Notes under the pieces: generated by a model
What the model saw: only the letters and a program-made list of their open reading frames with translations
Told to the model about the DNA's origin: nothing
Databases searched by the model: none
Assembly: GCA_000827495.1 (NCBI GenBank)
Contig: KN817536.1
Coordinates: forward strand, 62,001 to 126,000
DNA from: Hypholoma sublateritium FD-334 SS-4
Taxonomy: Eukaryota; Basidiomycota; Agaricomycetes; Agaricales; Strophariaceae
DNA length: 64,000 nucleotides
Reading direction: 5' to 3'
Program-made: the position numbers and the translations under genes
In this document: positions 45,213 through 55,760 of the stretch, in pieces
Layout: every line of letters begins with the position of its first letter
How positions within the stretch are numbered: the first letter of the stretch is position 1

Positions 45213-47529
45213 TTACGCGGAGATCGCCGCGGAAGGTGGTGGAACGGGGATGTCCACATTCAAGGGAACACCACCGGTCTGCATCTTGGGAATCTGCTGT
45301 CTGGGCTTTGGGCGGGTCACAAGCTCATACTGGAGGTGCGTCGTCCTCGTTGCTTGGAGGGGCCCAGTGATCGGGCCAAGCAGGGGGTCGAATACCTCGC
45401 GCGCCTTGACTACGGCCTGCGTGTCAACGGCCGCTTTCTGGCCTTCGCGTAGCGTGAGAGGGGTGGTACCGTCAAGAAGACCGAGCTGCTTGTCGTTCCA
45501 TATCGGTTCAACTTCGTCAACACCGTTAGGCATGCCGACACCCGCGCGACCGCCGGCGGCCTTCCAGTCCTGTGTCCTGTTAATGCCGAGCTCGTTGAAG
45601 ATCTGGTCCACGGCAGCCACAAGCTTGTCCATTTGCTCGAGCGTGTGGCGCGGCGTTACTGTTATACGGAGGCGCTCTTCACCAACAGCAACAGTAGGAT
45701 AGTTGATAGACTGCACATAGATGTTGTGCTCGGAGAGGAGTTTGTCTGACGCAGCTTTAGCAAGCGCAGCATCACCAACAAGAACCGGGACGATATGCGA
45801 TGGACCGGGGCTGAAAATGAGGTAATTTCAAATAAGAGCCAGGCCTTCGGCAACAGTGGGTAGAATTGCTTACACAACAGGGACATCCAGTTCAGCAAAG
45901 CGGCGCTTGACCTCACGGACGTTGGCCTGTTTGAGTTGACGATCACCAACATAGTTCTTTTGGTAGACGACGCTGGCACGCGCACCCGCGACGACAGCAG
46001 GAGGAAGAGCAGTCGTGAAAATGAAGCCGGGAGCATATGATCTGATCATGTCAACAAAATCATCGGAACCTGCGATGTAACCACCAACGGCGCCATAAGC
46101 TTTGCCCAAAGTACCTAGATAAGTGGCCCAATCAATAACAAGTAACTTGGTTGACACGTCACAAGCATTACCTGTTATAATATCAACGCGGTCCATGACG
46201 GAGCCCTTAATCGGGAGAGAGCTGTCACCGGCGGCGAGTTGTGCGTCGTAGTCCAAATGTTCAGCGACGCCGGCACCACGAGGTCCGTAAAGGCCGACGG
46301 CATGTACCTATTACCGAGTAAGAACCAGGAAACAGAGAGAATAATTACGAAACATACCTCGTCCAGGAATGTTAGTGCGCCGTATTGCTCTGCCAGATCA
46401 CAAATTTCCTTGATGGGGCCGATGCTACCGCACATAGAGTAAACAGATTCGAACGCAATAATTTTGGGCGTTTCCTTGGGATACTGCTTCAGTTTAGCTT
46501 CCAGGTCTTCGAGATCGTTGTGCTTGAAGAGAACACGCTTGGCAGGAGAATGGCGCATGCCCTGGATCATGGAGGCGTGGTTCATGGTGTCCGAAAAGAA
46601 AACGCAACCGGGGAGTTTGGTACCGAGAGTAGAGAGAGTAGCATCGTTGGCAACATAGCAGGAAGAGAAAACGAGAGCGGCATCCTTCCTGTGGAGATTG
46701 GCAAGTTCCTGTTCGAGGGCCAAATGCATGGCACCATTACCGGCAATATTGCGAGTGCCGCCAGCACCGTGACCGTATTTATCAAGGGTGCGACTGGGTA
46801 TTTGGTCAGGATGGTAATAACAATTACGATTAGAGAATGAGGGACATACTGCATGCTCTCCAAAACGACAGGGTTGTTACCCATACCAAGGTAGTCGTTT
46901 GCGCACCAGACCTCGACCTCTTCCTTGACGGTGTGCGTATGGGCAACCGGGAACTTGGCAGCGAGGCGGTTGATATTATTGAAGTAGCGGTAGGACTTGT
47001 CCTGGTGTTTCTTCTCGAGCTCATTGACGTAGAAGCTCTCGTAGTTGAAGCCAGAGTGGACCTTCTTAGGGGCGGCCGCTGCGGCGGGCTTGGGTGCGTC
47101 GGCGGCGGCGGCCTTTGCATGGAAGGGGCATCCAGCTGCAGAAGCTTCTTCGGCGACGGTCTTGGGCTTTCCTTTCTTGACGGTCGCAGAAGCGAGGTCA
47201 TCGGCCATCTGCGCAGCGGCTCTGGCGGCGGATGCATGCGGGCACATCTCGACGGTCGCGCCGGGAGGGGGGAAGACACCCTTGTCCTTGTGAATCTTGT
47301 CGACGTCAGCGTTGGCGGCGACACTGGCATAACCAGCAACGATTTCCTTGGAGCGAACGTTGAGCGCAGGCCCCATGACGGGGCATTTCGTCGCGCGCTC
47401 GGTCAGAGCTGAGAGCGACGGGAAGCGCGGGGAAGACGACGTCGAAAGAGTGCGCAAGGTCGAAGTCTTTGTCTTTCCGAGGAAAGGGCAGGCAGCCTTG
47501 AAGCGGGTGAGGGACGAAAGCTTGTCCAT
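45213..47529 (-). CDS. HEM1: 5-aminolevulinate synthase, mitochondrial
   Basis: Five exons: 46850-47529, 46358-46793, 46172-46307, 45874-46114, 45213-45810; 696 aa. It condenses glycine and succinyl-CoA, using PLP, to start haem synthesis. The N-terminus is a presequence with four Cys-Pro haem-regulatory-type motifs in the first 160 residues (ACPFLG, KCPVMG, MCPHA, GCPFHA). The catalytic core shows '[20 protein letters not shown]', '[14 protein letters not shown]', '[15 protein letters not shown]', '[15 protein letters not shown]', '[12 protein letters not shown]', and '[18 protein letters not shown]' with the PLP lysine. A C-terminal extension of about 70 residues ends PPPSAAISA. It is tandem with ARG8, about 105 bases downstream of it. 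Confidence 0.96.
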
Positions 47530-47598
47530 GGTCGGGGAGGAAAGGACTACAGAAATTTGGTCCACTAATGTCACGACTTTTGACTCCTCCGGCACAAG

Positions 47599-47603
47599 CC
47601 AAT
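47599..47603 (-). promoter_or_regulatory. CCAAT box upstream of HEM1
   Basis: CCAAT on the plus strand (ATTGG on the gene strand), about 70 bases before the HEM1 start in a 105-base gap. HEM1 of yeast is activated by the CCAAT-binding HAP complex; the same is only inferred here. Confidence 0.35.
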
Positions 47604-47634
47604 CACAGTCCGGTTATTATGTTGCCAGATCCGG

Positions 47635-49943
47635 CTACTGCTCCTTTACTACATGTAAACAGCTCTCCAACACGTCCATCGCCAAATCTACTTCCTCTTT
47701 CTTCACATTCAGGCTGGGAACAAGTCTCACGGCATCCTTTCCTGCTGTCAGGAAGAACACCCCGCGTTCTCGCGCAAGCTCAACCACCTTCCCAGGTAGG
47801 CTCACATCCGTAAACCCAAGCCCACGGATCAGTCCGCGTCCTCGCACCTCGCTTACCAGGCCCGGGTACCATTTAGCTACCTGAGACAGCCGCGCATCCA
47901 GGTGTCGGCTTGTCGCCGCAACTTCAGCCACGAATTTCGGGTTAGACAGACGCTGCACTACATGATAGCCCACAGCGCATGAAAGCGGGGAGCCCCCGAA
48001 TGTCGTTCCGTGTGTACCTAAGTGTTTCAATGACATCCATCATGAGAATGAAGTCTGCAATGACTGACAAAGTACTCACCGACGCCCATTGGGGATGCTA
48101 CGTGGTCTTTGGCCATCAGCGCCCCGATCGGGAATCCGTTCGCAAGAGGTTTCGCCATTGTAATTATGTCCGGATGACAGTCGACGGGCAGCTTGGAATG
48201 CGCCCAAATATTGCCGCTCCTGAACAGCCCGCACTACGCCGCAGTAAAAATATAAGGATCGTTGTCAGTCTTCCTCGGACGCCGGTACACACCTGAATCT
48301 CGTCATATATCAACACTGCGTTTACATCGTTGCACCGCTTCCGCAGGGCACGCAGCCATTCTTCACTCGGGACGTTAATACCGCCTTCGCCTTGGATAGG
48401 CTCGACGATAACGCCGCAGGTGTTCTCCGTGATCAGCTGCTCAAGAGCATCGATGTCGTTCAATTTCCCGACGTCCACGTGAGGGATCAACGGCTGGAAT
48501 GGCTTCTGGTACTTCGGATTGCTCGTGACGCTGAGCGCGCCCATGCTGCGTCCGTGGAACGAGTTCTCGAAGCATACGATGTGGTCCTTTGTGCATGCAT
48601 CCTCGCTGCCGCCGCTTTGCGCCCAAACGGCCTTTCCATAGCGACGCGCCATTTTGAGTGCGCCCTCGTTCGCTTCCGTTCCCGAATTAGCGAAGAACAC
48701 CTTGATACTCTCACCGCTCGCGGATTCCCCGTTCTGAAATCCCAAGCCTCCCCCGGTACGCGTGAGCTGCACCAACGATTCAGCCAATTTGGGTGCCCAT
48801 TCGTTGTGGTATACATTGCTCGTGTGGATAAGTTTACCCGCTTCCTCGCTGATGACCTACACGGCAATAAAAATAGGTTAGTGAGTCTATTTCCAATTGA
48901 TTTTGAAGGCATGGGCGAGCGAGCAAACAGGCATGGTAAATAACTGCCGTGCACGAAGGGGCCGACAGTAGCCTGTCTGGGAGCGTTTATACCCGAAGCG
49001 CAATCATGCCGGGGCGAAATGAAGTCTGTGCCGGCATGGGAAGACATGCAACCGACCCCGAAGGTAGTCAGAGATAGCCTGCCCCGACGAACAGGTACGC
49101 CACATATAACCCAGGATTGGCGCTCCAAAGAATGTGGAGATGGCAGAAGAATAAGTTAGAAATAGAAATGAAACGCTAAGATATCATGTAGATGGAGAAC
49201 TGCGTGCAAACTGCGTAGAGCATTATTGCCGGCATTGCAGAGCATGTGGAAATTCAATCCATGGCGGTGTCTGTCGAAACCATGGATAGACATCATCCAT
49301 GGGTAAGTTTTTCCAACGATGTGGAGAACAGGCTCTCGATCCAGGGGACGTGATTTTCTACCACGAGAACCCAGTTTTTAGGTAACAAGAAACCAATGGC
49401 GTGGCACGTATTGCAGTATGGGTAAAGCCCGGTCCATGGATCTACCCCTGTGTAGCCACCACCGGGAGGCTTTGTAAGACCGCAGCCACATCCCACACAG
49501 ACGCTGCACCCACACAGACAGAACCGCAAGAAAGAATAAAGAAGGAAAAGGCAAACACACCTTCACAACACCTTCGTCCGCATGACCGAGGGCGTTGACC
49601 GCGATCCCTGCGCTAAAATCGAGGTACTTGTTTCCGTCCGTGTCCCACATGTACGAGCCCTTTCCATGGGATAGAACAAAGTTAGGGCGGTCGTACACGG
49701 GGAGCATGTACTCCTTGAAGCGCGCAACCGTGGCCTCGGCCGTGGCGGAAGGTTTGGCGTAGGGGGTATGCGTTGGTGTGACGTAAGCTTGCGAGGGCTG
49801 TATATTCCAGCAATAAGAACCAGATAATTTCTATGAGGCATGTGAAGACGTACAGCGCTAGCCAGCCCTCTAAGCTGCATGCGGGAGGCGGCGGCGACAC
49901 GGTGCGTGAGGAGGCGCATGGGTATAGTTTGTGCGCGTTTCAT
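47635..49943 (-). CDS. ARG8: acetylornithine aminotransferase, mitochondrial
   Basis: Five exons: 49854-49943, 49561-49797, 48293-48856, 48080-48233, 47635-48017; 475 aa. This is a PLP-dependent class III aminotransferase of arginine synthesis (N-acetylglutamate semialdehyde to N-acetylornithine). Seen: Arg-rich presequence; 'YLDFSAGIAVNALGHADEGV'; 'FFANSGTEANEGALKMARRY'; 'FENSFHGRSMGALSVTSNPK'; 'EPIQGEGGINVPSEEWLRAL'; 'LIYDEIQCGLFRSG'; 'ITMAKPLANGFPIGA' with the PLP lysine; 'GTHGTTFGGSPLSCAVG'. The second intron (48857-49560) is 704 nt, more than ten times the local norm, and holds a 78-codon open frame (49293-49529). Starts at 49943 or 49919 are both possible. Confidence 0.95.
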
Positions 49944-51904
49944 TTGGAGTACTTTTGGGGGATGTAGATTGAGATAGATTCAAATGCGCCGTGTAGTTGG
50001 ATGAGATAGTCCAAGTTGAGGTCCGTTTTGGGTCCGTTTCAAGTCCAAGGAAAGAATCCGAGAGCCGGTATCAGTAGCGCGAAAAGAAGACCTTTGAGCA
50101 AATAGAGGGGCGACAAAGGTAGTAAGCAAGTAGTAAGACGAGGCGGAAATGTAAGGCGCACACACAAGAAGGGGCGCGCAAGATCGTCGCGCGTCTAGGT
50201 TGAATGCAAGCTGCCGCGAAAAATTGGCCGATCAGTATTTGGCCAAAAACATCGAACATTGCCGACGCGACTGATTCACGACGAAACACTCACGACGAAG
50301 TATTGACAATTTCTACAACGAATAGCAGGGTTATATAGGCACTGACGACCAGCTCGAGTCACAGGCGATGAATGAGTCAACAGAATCAGGGGTGGCTTTC
50401 AGAAGGCTGTTTTGAATGCCACCAGGCTTTTATGGTCCAGATTTGCCTACGTATATTTGCTCTACGTATGTATCATATGCTAAATGGCTATTGGTGGACC
50501 TCCTAGGACGTTGCCTTCGGAGATGAAGCTTTGAGTGTCGCCCTAAGCACGCTGGGCAGGGTGTGTTGATCATCGATCTTTAACTTTAGCCTATATGTGA
50601 CCGCAATCCCATGTTTTAGCGTCGACTCGCTGCGCTTGTTTTCTTCTGCAGCAGCAACCTGTTACTGTACTATCATTTCATTATTTAATTGTCGTACATG
50701 CACTGGTGTATGTCCTGCAACGCTGGCATGATGGAGTCTTTTATATATATACTAGCACTTGAACCCGTGCTTCGCACGGTAAGTAATACATCCAGCTTGA
50801 ATTTGATAGTACAGCATAGAAATACCATGCATAAGCCAAGCATAAGCATACTTTTTAGAAATTAGAAATGAAGACCTATAGTGGTGCTCGTGAGCTCGGA
50901 GCTTCGCTCCTCGCTCCTCGCCCCCTTACTCCGTATATGTGACTCGTGAAACTCTGTCCGGGTCGTGCATAAATTTTTGAGATCATTCTTACTGCTTGAT
51001 ATGAGAAATGACTGAATTGCAGGAGCATCAAGTATTTGACTCTCGAGGCATTCAATAAGCCCATTCCGAAGGCTGGAGCTTGCCACTCTAGAGTCCAAAT
51101 ATGTAGCCAAATACCAAGAATTCCAATACATGACATGCCAGTGCCCGTAGGGCCGTATTCGTGTCTATGGAAATTTACTTATGAGTCTGCACCCTTCCCA
51201 AGTCCAACGTGATTGTCCGGGTCCCACAAAATTCAAGCGCAAATGATTTTATTTATTTAAACCCAAAGAAGGAGGGACCATGTCATCCATTGGATAATAA
51301 TCGGAATGTCTATCCAATGTCTACTCGCTGTTTTTGTTGCATTACAACAATCTAGTCATAGAGAAATTGAGAAAGAGATCAAAAAGAGATCGGAAGGAAA
51401 GAAGAGGGTGAGAAAGAATCAGGTCGAGACCGCGTTCCATGGTTTGCGAGCCAATCATAAGACGTCTTTATCCCCCGTGAGAAAAAGCCGTCCTTGTTTT
51501 ATATTATGATATGTGTATATAGCTACAACGCAACAGACCGCTTGATGTTTTTGCCAAGCTAGAACGTTCCAGGGAGACATCAGCACGCTTTGCAGCTGGG
51601 CTAGTTGATACAGATAGAGACCCGAAAAGTGCCTGCACTCGTCTCGAGGCCCAGACGGCCGAAGCAACGACTTAAAGTAAGCTACAGACGAAGGGAAAAC
51701 ATCTTTAGCGGCCATTTTCATTTGCTCAGAAACGAAACAAGGTATATGGTAGAGACACTATAGCTATAACAGCAAGCAACATTGGAGTAGCCAGAGGTGG
51801 ACCAGTGGTTCGATGGATTTTGAAAGGAATAGACACAACGATCTATAACCGTAAGTACGATACTGAAATCGTCAAGCTTCATCTTTCACGATTTGAAACA
51901 CACT
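49944..51904. other. ~2-kb region without a called gene, Helitron-like end inside
   Basis: It separates ARG8 (minus, starts at 49943) from the 3' end of the CWC21-like gene. Frames near 50862-51136 (minus) and 51306-51509 (plus) lack recognisable motifs. A Helitron-type 3' terminus lies at 50752-50779. A purine-rich, repeat-like stretch occurs at 51357-51422. This may be decayed mobile DNA. Confidence 0.45.
50752..50779 (-). mobile_element. Helitron-like 3' terminus (hairpin plus CTAG)
   Basis: Read on the minus strand: a 6-bp-stem hairpin CCGTGCGAAGCACGG, nine bases (GTTCAAGTG), then CTAG followed by a host T in a TA-rich target. This is the exact layout of Helitron 3' ends (short hairpin about 10 nt before CTRR, inserted next to T). 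The element would extend to higher coordinates; its 5' TC end was not located and no Rep/helicase gene is present, so it would be non-autonomous or decayed. Confidence 0.45.
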
Positions 51905-53499
51905 TCAACTACGGCTGCGACTGCGGCTACGACCCCTGCTACTACCGCTGCGAGTACTAACACTCATCGACGAACCCGTCGAGCCCGATCTCGGCCGGGC
52001 TTTCTGCGGCTCTCTCCTGTCTGCTCCAATATTCCGCGAAGGAGACCTCCCGCGACGAGGAATTGACTCTCGAACAAGCTCCGCAGGCTTTGCCGGGGAA
52101 AGATCCTGGCGGCCCTGCCCGCCACGAATGGGCGGTGGCGAATCGGAGCGACGGGCGTACCTCCTCGGAGGGGACCTGGATCGCGATTTCACGCGCACAG
52201 GCGACCTGGAGGACGAGCGCGAGTTCCCGCGCCTTAACGATCGGGCAGGAGGACCACGCGGCGAGAGGGATCGCGACGGTGTGGGCGAACGAGAGGGTGT
52301 CCGACCACGACCTTTCGCGTACGATGGGAGGTCACGGGCGCTCCTTGATGAATGAGCGGCGCGTATGGGCGATACGGACCGAGACCTAGAGCGGCGCTGG
52401 ATACGCGGCGCAGGGGAGCGCGAACGGGAAGAAGAACGCGGCGATCTCGATCTTGAATGGACGGGGGACCGAGAAGGAGAGCGAGAATCAACACGGCGTC
52501 TGTTGCGGGGTGGGGGCGAACGCGAGCGTGATAGGGAGCGCGAAGGCCTGTCGCGTTTACCATACGCGCCTAATGGTTCTCCACGAGGGGGTGGATCCAT
52601 ACGACGAATTCCTTCTCTTTGTCCTCGATATGGGTCATAGTGGGGAGGAGGTCCACGACGCGGTGGACTGCGTGCTCGGTAGTCCTGGTCAATGGGCCTA
52701 TCTCTATCGCGGTATTCGTGTCTGGGACCGGAGGGCAGACGTGGTGGAGGCATATCTGCCCTGCCCTCAACCTTAACATCAGAGCTTTCAACACGCCTTT
52801 CAGGTCTCCTTGTTTCCTCGTCCTTCTTACGCTGTATCTCCCGTTCCTTACGCTCCGTTTCCCATTTGGCCTTTTGTTCGGCCATTTTAGTTTTGTTCTC
52901 TGCTCGTGATCTCTCCCTTTCCTCCCTTTCAGCTATCCTCCTGATCCTCTGTTCTTCTTGCTTTTCACGGTCGAAGGCGTCGCCTTCTTGGTAGTCGGAC
53001 CGGGTCCCAAGAGCGCGAGCCATCTTTGAAAGCTCGGCCTTCTTTGCGGCGGCCATACCATGAGTGTCAGAGGGCTTGAGCCCACGGGCAGGTGGAGCAG
53101 ATGCGGACAGAGTGGCCACAAGTTTTTGACGAAGTTGGTCAACTTGTGCTTCAATCTCTGCTTCGTCGAGGCTGGGAGATTGATGATGAGGAAGCGCAAA
53201 AAGACGATAGAACCGGACTCACCCTTGCTCTTCCAGTGCATCCTGAAGCTCCAGACATTTGATTTCCACCTTGCGCTGGCGCTCATGCTCAAGGATGCCC
53301 TCGTCGGGTTCTCGGTGCTTTGGCGGCGCAGCGTCCCAAGCTGATTTGTCGTTATTCCTCTCGTGGACACGGAGAGTTGACAGATTGCGGATCACATATC
53401 CACTCGTGCCGCTGGAATACGCGTCAGCAAGACGCTTGAGAAAGGAATGAGAGACACGAACCTTCCACGGGGAGTTGTAAGTCCGATGCCGTTGTACAT
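51905..53499 (-). CDS. CWC21/SRRM2-like spliceosomal SR protein
   Basis: Three exons: 53462-53499, 53223-53411, 51905-53171; 497 aa. The N-terminus MYNGIGLTTPRGSGTSGYVI plus 'RNLSTL' is the highly conserved start of Cwc21/SRRM2. The cwf21 domain follows at about residues 60-100 ('HERQRKVEIKCLELQDALEE', 'GLDEAEIEAQVDQLRQKL'). Then comes a charged helix (AEREERERSRAENKTKMAEQ) and about 300 residues of RS/RSRSP repeats. In the spliceosome this N-terminus sits by the catalytic centre and binds Prp8 and Snu114. The long RS tail is like SRRM2 and unlike short yeast Cwc21. It is divergent from the hydrolase gene, with 180 bases between start codons. Confidence 0.92.
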
Positions 53500-53679
53500 G
53501 GTGGTGGTTGAGAGAAAGGCAGCGTGCGAAGACAGGAGCACGTGCGCCAGCCTGAAGTGACGCAGACAAGCGGCACGGCTGTAGACTCTTATTTATACAC
53601 CGCGCAGCATGTCGGCGACGTCCTCCTTACTGCTTATCAGCCCACCACGTCGTCCTTCACCCTTCGTCGCATCCTCAGC

Positions 53680-55123
53680 ATGGATTCCGCGTCCCTCCCC
53701 CCAGCGCGCGAAATCCCAGCAGCTTTCGTAGATAGCGTCCGCAGTTGGTACGCTTTCTAGTGGCTCTGCGTCTCGGAACCCAAATATCTGACTCTCTACA
53801 AGGTGGAGTGTGGGCGAAAAGCAAAGTGCTATAGCGGAAGAACGTCTCCTACGGCGTCTGCCATTCTTTCGCTCGTCTTCTTTATCCGGCTCCGATACTG
53901 CAGCCCCAGTCGTTGCAACCTCGTCCCGTGTGCAGCTCGCCAAACCTAATCACTACCTCAACATGCTTGCTATCAAGGCTTCCACGCCTTCTGCCAATGC
54001 CCCACCGCCCGCAGTCGTTCTTCACGGATACGGTGCAGGCCTTGGTTTCTTCTTCAACAATTTCCCTCCATTAGCAAACTGGGCTGGCCGCCGTGGATCC
54101 TCTGTGTACGCACTGGACTGGCTAGGCATGGGCCGCTCGGCCCGTGTACCATTCACTGTGAAGTCAAAGCGCGATGACGTCGTGGCGCGCGTGACTGAGG
54201 CAGAATCCTTCTTTGTCGACTCCCTGGAAGAGTGGCGGTCGCAGATGAGCTTGCCGAAGATGACCCTTATCGGACATTCGCTCGGCGCTTATTTCAGCGT
54301 AGCCTACGCGCTTAAGTACCCCGACAGAGTTCACAAGCTCATTTTGCTTTCTCCGGCTGGTGTTCCACGAGGCCCTAACTTCGAAGAGCCATCCAGAGAA
54401 TTGACAGACCATGGTGATGGGCAGGCTTCCTCGACTGCGAGCTCAAGCACAAGTCCAGCTGCTAAAGAAAAATCCACCTTCCATAGAGCAACAAAAGGCC
54501 GGGTCGAGGACATTCGGAAAGAGCAAAAGGAGAAAAAGCGCCAGGAGAGTCGCAGTCGTCGTATTCTCACATATATGTGGGAAGAAGGTTGGAGTCCTTT
54601 CCAACTTGTTCGTTCAACATTTGTTTGGGGGCCGATGCTGATTGGCAAAGTGTGTTTGAAATCTTTCTTTTTGCGATTATGGCTAACATAAGTTTGCCAG
54701 TACTCATCTCGCCGTTTCAGTGGCCTGACTCCTGAAGAGACCCGCGACATGCACGACTACATTATGAACATCACGCTCGCTAAAGGATCAGGAGAATATT
54801 GCATATCCCACATCTTAGAACCCGGCGCACACGCGCGTATGCCGCTCGTCGACCGCATCCATGCACTCCGTAAAGATCTGCCAGTGACATTTGTCTATGG
54901 CGACCACGATTGGATGGACCCTGTCGGCGGAGAAGAGAGCGTTCGAAACCTGCGGAAGGCTGGCAACTCCCTTGGAAAAATGTATATCATCGAGAATGCT
55001 GGTCATCATGGTATGTTACATATGTTTGAAGACAGGATGACTGCTGACCATTGTTTATATGCAGTGTATCTCGATAACAAAGACGCTGTGAACGAACTTC
55101 TGTCAACCGAGCTTGACAAATGA
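53680..55123 (+). CDS. CGI-58/Cld1-family alpha/beta hydrolase
   Basis: Four exons: 53680-53747, 53803-54649, 54701-55010, 55065-55123; 427 aa. The alpha/beta-hydrolase core shows 'VVLHGYGAGLGFFFNNFPPL', 'VYALDWLGMGRSARVPF', the nucleophile elbow 'LIGHSLGAYFSVAYALKYPD', and near the end 'FVYGDHDWMDPVGGEE' and 'IENAGHHVYLDNK'. The latter includes the HX4D acyltransferase motif of ABHD4/5 proteins. Yeast relatives are the mitochondrial cardiolipin deacylase Cld1 and the lysophosphatidate acyltransferase Ict1. Which activity holds here cannot be read. A charged insert (KGRVEDIRKEQKEKKRQESR) lies in the cap region. Confidence 0.87.
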
Positions 55124-55760
55124 CTTCGAACAGCCTTCCTCAATGCACTGAACACAGCCATTTATTCACTGCATTCATTTAGTCGTCCATTCATTGCATA
55201 TCTATTCTTTCATTTACCTTCATCGGACCAAATACTCATAATGCACCGGTGAGTGACGACGGCATTGTCAGTCATACATAGAGAAGATTGCAGTATAGGG
55301 GTATCTATATATCTATTAGACTACTATTCATCACATATTCGTTTATTATCACTATTTGTGTAGACATGTAGAGCAAAGTGGGTTCTTTCATAGTGCTACT
55401 GATGGGACACTACTAATGGCCTCGGTATATAATTACTCTTTTTCTGTGCTTAATGCCATCTCAATATCAGGGTTTTCATGCATACCACAACTTTATGACC
55501 AATTTCCTTGATGTTTCCTACCCCGCAATTTGTTTTTTGCAGGAATAAATTGACTTGATTGTAGGAAACGTCGTGAGATATGCAAGGCAACCAACCTCAT
55601 TTCTTCCATACGTTGAAGAACTGTGATCACACAGGGCGGAGTAAGCGAACAGGAGAAACTAAGGGTAAGTGTGTAAATACATGTGAATGACTAATTAAAA
55701 CCTAACGACAACAAGTTGGTCACCAAACAGTCGGTATAAGCAATGACAGTATAGTATGTA
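55124..55760. other. convergent 3' intergenic region
   Basis: About 640 AT-rich bases between the converging hydrolase and METTL3 genes. No gene or RNA was recognised. Confidence 0.5.

Noticed and set aside
46837..47412. 191-codon plus-strand frame
   Set aside because: Antisense to the first HEM1 exon; no independent features.
51735..51757. possible Helitron 5' end (tctctacc on the minus strand)
   Set aside because: The flanking base is not the expected A, and the match is too short to link it to the 3' end at 50752.
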